From: Symbiodinium natans
Taxonomy: Eukaryota > Sar > Dinophyceae > Suessiales > Symbiodiniaceae
Length of the DNA stretch: 64,000 nt
Assembly (NCBI GenBank): GCA_905221605.1
Contig: CAJNDS010002068.1
Coordinates: 337,001-401,000 of the forward strand
Direction: 5' to 3'
The notes beneath the pieces are model-generated. The model saw only the letters and a program-made list of their open reading frames with translations. It was not told the origin of the DNA and did no database searches. Positions 50,249-59,400 of the stretch are shown here, piece by piece. A program made the position numbers and the translations under genes. Numbering within the stretch: the first letter of the stretch is position 1; each line of letters begins with the position of its first letter.

Positions 50249-53200
50249 TCATCTCTTTCGTCTCTGAGGTCGGAGCTGCACAAACTCGTTCATGGAGATG
50301 TAGCCGTCTTTGTCCTTGTCCTTGGCAAGCTGGGAATGTTTGCTCATGCACTGAAAGGAGCATGGCTCCTGCACTGAAAGGAACATGGCACTCCATCCAA
50401 TCGAGAATAGATGAAACGAGTCCTCATAAAGCTTTTGTATGCCGGGGATCCGCCTCTAGCATAACTTGCTTCAGCTCTGCCTCGGACAAGGAATCTCCCA
50501 GCAGCATCTTCAGCCTTCCAGGGTTTGGGGGGGGAAAGAATCATAAAGATGCACTCATTATTGTTACTATTACTATTATTATTATTATTCTTAACAGCTA
50601 TTCTTAAATCATGCTGGCATGCACAAGCTACACGATTCGAGAAACATCAGAAGAATCATGGGGGGCCCGGTTTCTCCACAGCACCTAAACCCTAAACCCT
50701 CAACCCCGTTCGTGAGGGCTGAATATGGCTGGGACTGACGTGTGGAATTCACAAGCATGTTCCGAAATTTGCCTGGTGGGATTGAGGGCTTTGGGTTCAA
50801 AGGTCCGAAAGCGGCTTGGGGGGGGGGGGAGGGGGGCAAAGAAGGGGTACTCAAAGGATTCTCTCACGGACTGAGGCTCCGGCTTCGGGAGTGTGATGTA
50901 CCCCGAGTTGTCTGTGTCGAACCGCGCGAAGGCTGCATGCAGCAGGTCATCATGAATGGAGATGCCTGGGAGCAGCTTCATCCCACACATAGGCGGTTGC
51001 CCTTTGCGCAAGGCCGGCAGACTGCCGCTTAGCTGCGTTGCGACATCATCGCCGCCAGAAAGTCCGAGTAGTTGATTACCTCGTCTCCTCAGCTCAGGCT
51101 CAACAGGACCAAAAAAAGCTCAAAGCGCTCAGCAGGCTCAACGACAAAATCGCCTTGGGGCGAGGGCAGCTCCAGTGGGCTCCTCTTGTCCCTACGTGAC
51201 GTGGCCCTGAGTGCCTGTCTAGACAATGGCGATTGAAGCGACTGGAATGTCCTGGCCGGAACGTGCATCTGCTGGCTCAGCTCCGCGTGATGTTGGCGGC
51301 AAGGGGGGTCCAAGGAACATCTGTCGGATTGTCGGACCCACACTGAAAGGATGCTGGTCCTGGCCACCGCTGCATCCTCAATGTGGAATTTCTCCTTGCG
51401 CCATGAGGACACTCTTCTCAACACTCGCTTTTACGGCATCTCTTTGAAGCTACGTTCCCCTATGCCCTCCAGTTTCAAGAGACCACGCATTTCAGGCGAG
51501 GTCAACTGCAGCATCACGATCGTAGCAGCCGAGCAGTGCACTCCCCTCGAGAGTCATGTGAAGTCCAGTCCTCAAGCACGCTGCGCAGCTCGCTGAGGGT
51601 AATCGTCCCGCTGTGGTCCTGCTGAGTTGCCACATTGTAAACAATATTGACCGAGAATAACCCCTGTTAACCCATACAATTAAACAAATATTCACCCCGC
51701 AGGCTGCGTCTTGCCTAGACACTGAGCCTTGAAAGAGTGCCCTAAACCATCCTAAACACTAAACCCTAAACCCTAAACACTTATGCCTAAACCCTAAACC
51801 CCATACTAACCTTACCATGAACCCTAAACCCTGAACCTGACCCAGCAAAATCCAGGCCTTGTCGATCTCAAGAAAGGCTTTGTGGACCTCCGCCCGCTCC
51901 TCAAGTGAGTTGAGAAGGTTTAGGGTTTTTAGGGTTTAGGGTTTAGGGATTAGAGTTTAGGTTTTAGGGTTTAGGGTTCAGTGTTGTAGGGTTCAGGGTT
52001 TAAGGGGGCGTGGGGTCTAGGGCTCAGGGGACAGTTTAGGGTTTCGGCTTACTCGTCACTCGCTTTTGGGGATTTCATGCCAGGCTTCGGATACCCGGGA
52101 CCCATGTACCCTCTGCTTATGCAGTTCTGCTTCTGCTTCTTTGCGTATTATATTATGCATTGCTGCTTGTGCATTTTTGCTTGCGCAAGCTGATACTTCT
52201 GCAGTTCCGCTGCTTGCGCATGTTCTTTCACATGCCCTTTCTTGCTTATGCATTCCGGGTATAGCCAGAGGCACACCCCTGAAGCCCACAGAAACCCATT
52301 GGAAGCAGCCAGCGCTCCTCGTTGGAGAGGGAAATGGCCATGACTAGCAAACAGGCACCTCAGCTGTTTCAGGCTTTCGAAGCGAAGGCGCAATGAGATA
52401 ATAAGAGATATATCTCTATATATATATACACATATATACATATATAATGGTATAATAATGATAAACAAATATCTTGATAAGATATACACTAGTACAATGA
52501 TGTAAGAAGCAAGACTTCAAAAAAATAAACTGACCTCAAGCAAGCTACGGCGAAAGGCCGACGCCTCGGAAAAAGAACAAAGTGCATCGACAATGTCCTG
52601 GCAGGGCTCGCTCTTATTGGGGAGGGGGAGGGGGGTTCTGGGCTTTCCTATAGGGCGGTTTACGGTTTAGGGTTTAGGGTTTAGGGTTCTGATAGTGCCT
52701 ATGGTAAGGCTTATAGGGTTAGTGGGTTTGGTTGTAAGCGTCTGACGGGACTTATGGAGCTTACCTAGTTTCATCACGCTTATTGCAGGGCTTACAGGGC
52801 TGAAAATGCTTTATTGCGGCGGTTATTGGTCTAACTAGGTGTGCAGGGCTGCTTGAGCAGTGTGGACAGGGTCTATAGGGCTTGGTCTTAACTTAGATGG
52901 CTAGCTACCTGTTTCGTGCATGTGTGTAGCTGTTTTGCTGTTTGAGGTCTGAGGGCTGAACTAAAAGGGCTTATAAGGCAACCCTGAGCTTCTCTGGGGG
53001 TTTCAAAGTCCTGGCACTTGAACACAAACCCTTTCGAAACCCTGAAGCCTGAAGCCTAAAGCCGAAACCCTAAACCCTAAAACCCTAAACCCTAAACCCT
53101 GAACCCTAAAACCCTAAAGCCTAAATCTCCAAGCCTTTTTGCCTACAGGACTCGAAGCCCCGACAGCCCCAAGGCTTGAAGGGCTTGAGGGTCTTGGGGT

Positions 53201-53419
53201 TTTAGGGTTTAGGGTTTAGGGTTTTAGGGTTTCGGGCTTAGGGTTTTAGGGTTTTAGGGTTTTTGGGGTTTAGGATTTTAGGGTTTTAGGGTTTTAGGGG
53301 TTTAGGATTCAGGGTTTAGGGTTTTAGGGCCGAGGCGCTGTTGCAGCAGCCCGGCCCACCCTCGGTCCTTGCTGACGTAGCTGCGAGCCACTGACTCCCT
53401 TTTGGCAATCCAGGGATGC
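50249..53419 (-). CDS. Kinase junction and calmodulin-like domain exons
   Basis: 53368-53419 gives HPWIAKRESVARSYVSK. 52535-52597 gives DIVDALCSFSEASAFRRSLL, the autoinhibitory junction. 51858-51899 plus 51571-51618 form EF hand 1 (FLEID then KDHSGTITLSEL, a complete loop). 51365-51394 gives EKFHIEDAAV. 51034-51087 gives GDEVINYSDFLAAMM, the second half of EF hand 2. 50887-50965 gives HDDLLHAAFARFDTDNSGYI (EF hand 3); as joined here, loop position 12 is not Glu, so this hand may be weak or the junction slightly off. 50451-50514 gives LLGDSLSEAELKQVMLEA. 50249-50320 gives DKDKDGYISMNEFVQL, a full EF hand 4, then a stop. Confidence 0.82.
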
Positions 53420-56400
53420 CTGGGAGGGTTCAGGGTTCAGGGTTTAGGGTTTAGGGTTTAGGGTTCAGGGTTTAGGGTTTAGGGTTCAGGGTTTGGGGTT
53501 TAGGGCTTGGGGTTTAGGGTTTGGGGTTTAGGGCTTGGGGGAAGGGGAAGGGAACCAAATTCTGAAACCCTGAGACGGTTCACTGAAACCCAAGCCCTCG
53601 GCCCATAAATATGCTGCAAGGCCAAAACCCCGAACCCCTAAACCCGGAACCCGCAAAATCATGCCACTCCCTATACCCGACAAGCCCCAAACCTTTACTA
53701 GCAGAATGACACCCTACGGCATCAATGTTGGCACCCCAAAACCCCGATTAAGCCGCCTAAAGCGCTCTGACATCTCTATGCAACCTAAACTCACGGATGA
53801 GGAAGCGGCTCGGTAGCGTACCGGCCGAGTTACACCCCTATAACAACCCCGCCGCAGTGCTTCCAGCGACTAGGGGCCCGGATTTTCTTGCGGGTTTGGA
53901 CCTGGAAAACGTGTGATCTCACCTCCCGGGACCCGCTGACACACCCCAAGACCCGCCTCTCAGCCTCAAGTACCTTTACCTAGCCGAAACGGCCTCGCGT
54001 TAGCGGTTTAATTACAGCTAACCCTTAACCCCAAACCCTATACCCCAAACCCCAAACCCTAAACCCCAAACCCCAAAACCTAAACCCCAAACCCTAAACC
54101 CCTAAACCCTAAACCCCAAACCCTAAACCCTAACCCTAAACCCCAAACCCCAAACCCTAGACCCTAAACCCTAAACCCCCCAGAATCGGATCGAGGCCGT
54201 GTCACTCCAAGGCCTGGTCGGCATCCGGGCGGCTGGCTGCCTCAACCTGGGCTTCGGTGTAGGGGTTTAGGGGTTTAGGGGTTTCGGGGTTTAGGGGTTT
54301 AGGGGTTTAGGGTTTAGGGTTTAGGGTTTAGGGTTCAGGGTTTAGGGTTTAGGGTTTAGGGGTTTAAGGGCTCAAGGGTTGAAGGGTTTAGGGGTTTAGG
54401 GTTTAGGGTTTAGGGTTTAGGGTTTAGGGCTGCCTCAACCTTGGCTTCGGCCCGTGTCGGGGTCGTGAAGGTGTAGGGGTTTAGGGGTTTAAGGGCTAAA
54501 GGGTTAAAGGGTTTAGAGTTCAGGGTTTAAGGGTTTAAGGGTTTAACGGCTTAAGGGCCTAAGGGTGTAGGGTTTAAGGCTAGTTCGGGTTGTGAGGTCT
54601 TTAGGGCTAAGGGCTCTTTAGGCTTCAGGGTCTTTCAGCGGCCTTTCATTGGAGGAGTCTCTGCGTGGTGTCTTTGGTGCTTGCAATACGCTTGCTGGTT
54701 GCAGCCGGGATGGCCGTCAGCAGCTTCCGCACAAAGTCCTGGTTCAAGCTCACCGTGGATGGGGAATATGGGGAAGAGAGTTTGGGAATGTAGGTAGAGC
54801 TTCAAGGGTTTGTAGGGCCTGTTGGGTTTGCAGGATTCATAAAGATTTCTAGGAATTTCTAGTAGTGGCTCTTGTGGTCACTTCTCATGGTCCCTTTTGG
54901 GGTCCCCGTATTTAGGCTACCCAAATAAGGGACCCTAAATTTTAGAACTGACCCCCTACTGTAAGAGTTATGGCACTTCGGGCGTCGATCAGCACTTCCC
55001 CATCCTTGGCAGACGCGGAGGCATCCCTCCAGGCGTCGCGCTCCGTGGCAAACCTGTGATGCTCATGCCGAGGGTTCGCTACAGGTGATGGCCTCATCTT
55101 TCGCGCCCCAACACTTGAGCTGTTGTAGGTGACCTAGGAATTCTATCAGAGAAAAAAACGCCGATGACCCCGAAAAAGCACGGCCTGTGGGCCCTTGAGT
55201 GTAAAAACTGCACCCTAAACCCTGAACCCTAAACCCTAAACCCTAAGCCCTAAACCCTAAACCCTAAACCCTAAACCCTGCCTTCCTGTGGCAATCCGCT
55301 GCAGCATGGCGGTGTCGCCATCTCGTCCCGAGAAGGGGAAGCTTCCCACAAGCAATGTGTAGGCAATGACCTTGGGGCTCAGGGCTTAGGGTCTGGGTTT
55401 AGGGCCTGTGGTCTAGCGTTCAGGGTTTAGGGTTTAGGGGTCAGGGTTTTGCGTTTAGGCGCACTTTACAAGCTAAAGCCAAAGTCCTCAACCCCAAAGC
55501 CCGAAACCGAAACACCAAAAGCCCTTCCTTTCGAAGCGCGTGGTAACATCTAACCTCTATATACACCCCCTAAACCCTGAACGCTAAACCTAAACCCTAA
55601 TTAAACCCCACCTTAAACCCCCAAAACCCTGAACCTTCCCTAAGCCCGAAACCCTAAACACTAAACACTAACCCTAAAGCCTAAAGCCTAAAGCCCCTCA
55701 AACCCTAAACGCCATTGAATCCCTCCGAGCGTCCCCCATACTCCACAAGTCGCACTTGGAGGTGTAGTTCCTGTGCAGCACCTCCCATGGGTGTTCCATA
55801 CTCCTTCGTAGAACCTTAATCAAATATTGTGTTTAATATCCTCTTGGGTGTTATATAAACAAAAATAAGAATCATTCCCAAGGGGGATTTAGGTTTTGGG
55901 GGTCCGGGGGAGTTGTTTTGGGGTTTGGGGGGTTTGGCGGTTGAGGGTTTACAGTTTAGGGGGCTTCGACGAGCGTGGTGTCACAGTGTGGGGTTCAGAG
56001 TTTGGGGGGCTTGGGGAGACAGGGCTTGTCGCGCGTTCTTGAGGTTTAGATTTCAATTGCTTACAGGGGTTTGGGGTTTTGGGGTTCCACAGGCTTTTGG
56101 GGTTGGGAGGCTCTGAGGTGTTGGCAACTTTGGGTGGATTTGCTGCTTCGGGCTTGTGGGTGTGTCTTCACAAGTTTTACGGGATTGAGGCGGCTTCGGC
56201 TCAGTTATGATGGCTTAGGGTCTAGGGTTTACAGGGTTCAGGGTCCAGGGTTTACAGGGTTTAAGGTTTACGGTCTTGGGTTCAGGGTTTAGAAGGGTTT
56301 TCGGCTTAAACCCCAAACCTACCCTAAACCCTAAACAAACCCTGTAATTCATTAAGCCCAACCTTGGTGTTCTTTAAATTAACATGAACGCGCAGAGCAG

Positions 56401-59400
56401 TGCCTGGTGCGAACCGATGCAATTCAACAGGCGATAAGACACGAGCTTGGGGTTGTGGGAGTGGGGTCCAGGGTCGCGGCTGTAGAGTTCAAGGTCTTAG
56501 GGTAGTTCCATGGTCCCTTAGCATGGACCCTTAAATGGGGGACCCTTTATATACCCCTTATTCGACTTGAAACCGAGATTCGGGCCATCCCTAAACCCTA
56601 AACCCTAAACCCTAAACCCTAAACCCTAAACCCTAAACCCTATATAACCCCAAGGGCCCATACTTCAGCTGCAGTCCCTAATCTCTGGAGCTTGGGGATG
56701 CTTTTGGCGGCCCCAAAAGCCTGCATCACTGAACCCGAAACCAACGCTTACATCTGTCAATTCTGAAAAATTCCACGTGAATGTATATACATATATACAT
56801 ATATATATATATACATATTTCTATACATATTTTTATATGTATATATTATGGATTTCTATGTATACAATATCGAGTTATTAAAAAAAATGGACGGACAAGA
56901 CGGACAGTCGCAAGCCCGATCCTGAGCGCAGGAGCTCACCCTTCCAAGCCTCTTCCCAGGAACCCACGCCTGAACCCCCAAGCCCTAGACCCTAAGCTCT
57001 AAACCGTGAACCCCAGGCCCTAAGCCTCAAGCCCTGAACCCCAAGCCCTAAGCCTTAAACCTGAGCCCTGAGCCCTAATCCTCAACCCTGAACCCTTATC
57101 GCCGTTGTCGTCTGTAGGATTTCGGAGTTATCCCTTGCACAGCCCGGGACCCTTTGCCCCTTCGGCAAGCCTCGGGCGCCATGTAATCCAGAGTGCCAAC
57201 CTGTATCCACCCTCCCCCTTAGGGTTCAGGGTTTTAGGGTTTAGGATTCAGGGTTTTAGGGTTTAGGATTCAGGGTTTAGGGGGTAGGGTTTAGGGGTTT
57301 AGGGTTTAGAGTTTAGGGTGTAGGGATTAGGGTTTAGGGTTAAGGGGATAGGGTTTCGGGGTTTAGGGGTTTAGGGTTTAGAGTTTAGGGTCTAGGGATT
57401 TGGGGTGCCGGGTACTTGTAGCCCCAAGTAGAAGTCTACCGACTTAAAGGCTTAAAGCGGGCTTTCAAGTGGAGTCATGATTGGGGGTTATAAGTACCCT
57501 AAACCTCCAAGCAGAGTTCACGAACCAGAGCAAGGGATTGCGAGTGGCACGTCGCGGCGTGCAATTTTACGAGATGTTTTGGGGGGTTTCTGGCATTAGG
57601 AGTACCCTTTCTTGGGCTTCCTTTAGGGGGATTCTAGTCTATTTGGGGTACAGAAGGAGTACCCCATTGTAGCGATCATCAAGCGGAATCCTAAATCCTG
57701 AACCCTCAACTTTGCAAGCCCGAAACCTTACACGCCCTAAACCCTAAACCCGAACCCTAAACCCTAAACCCTAAACCCTAAACCCTAAACCCTAAACCCT
57801 AAACCCTAAACCCTAAACCCTAAACCTCCACCGGCTTACGGGGCGAGCGGCTCGCATCTCCATGCTCTTGTCCGGGCGCCAGAACTTCGAGAGGCCGAAG
57901 TCGATGAGCTTCAAGTCCTGGCCTGGCGACTTGTAGGGTTTAGGGTTTAGGGTTTAGGGTTTAGGGTTTAGGGTTCAGGGTTTAGGGTTTAGGGTTTAGG
58001 GTTTAGGGTTTAGGGTTTAGGGTTTAGGGTTTAGGGTTTAGGGTTTAGGGTCTAGGGCTTCAAAATGGAGAGGCATGGTCCCCTGCAGCCGGCATGCCAC
58101 CCTTCTTCTCGTACAGCCAGTTTTCCAGCTTGAGGTCTCTGTGCACGATGCCAAGGCCTCGTCACTTGCATGGATCCAGCAAATGCCAGGGTTTAGGGTT
58201 TTAGGGTTTTAGGGTGTTAGGGTTTTAGGGTTTTAGGGTTTTATGGTTTAGGATTCTGGGTTTAGGGTTTAGGGGCGCCTTCTCCGTTCATAGTCATTGG
58301 CACCACAGCGGCGGCAGAAGGTACTGTAGCAGAATACATGCCTTCTTTGAGCTGCGCGAAACCAGGATGATCTTGGCTCCCGGCCGTGCAGATATCCTTG
58401 ACTTTCGCGGTCACACAAAGCACGGGTTAGATTCAACCGTCGATCGAGAGCACCAACAACAAGAAGCAGTACAACAACAGTACAACAGAACACTTGTCGC
58501 GCTGTCGAGTTGTTGTTGAAACTGCCGGCACAATGCTACCAGCACCAGTAAGTAGTTTGTCGGCCAATGTTCTGCATGACTTCTGTGCACTGCAGGTTTG
58601 ATACGTGACCGGCCAAGAAACGGATCGCCAGCAGCATTTGCCAAATCGCTTCTGCGGCATCACGCTCTGTGAAGTGTCCTTCCCACAGCTTGCGTGGCTT
58701 TGGGCACATATACTTCGGATGGCACTGCGCCTGCCGCGAGGATGCGGTCGAAGAGCTCTCCTTCGCACAAAAGCTGTCTCAGCCACTGGTAAACAGATGA
58801 TCCTCGACGCTGAGCACAAAACATCATGCCTTCAACTTTGTTTGCATCAGCTGCCATTTGCAGGGTAATACCAAATTAGAATAGGGTTTCGGGGTTAGCA
58901 GTATACTCATGAAGGGGCCATAACGGAATACTATTGGTAATTCTTCCGACCCCTACACTACTCTTTGCGTAAGAACCCCCAAAACATGTAAAATAGCAGT
59001 CCCTCTATTGCCCTATAAAAGTAATAGTTTTTCATATTTTTTTGGGGCGGGGGGGTTCTTAAGCAAATAGTAGTATATTATGCAGAATCTGGCCGCTGTC
59101 CTCCTTCTAGGAGCTCCATGACCAGCGTGAGTGATGCCTGCAAGCCAGTCTTTCAACTCATCCAACATCGGATGAACCCGAAACCCTAGACCCTAAACCC
59201 TAAACCTATAAACCCCAACATGATTCGTCCTTCGTCTCGTAGGCATCGACCATGCGAGCAAGGTTTGGATGGTCCACAGTGAGGAGAATCTCCACTTCCG
59301 TCTCGATCTCTTTGCCTTTCCAGGTACAAACTACCCTAAACCCTAAACCCCAAACCCTAAACCCTAAACCCTAAACCCTAAACCCTATAAACCCTAAACC

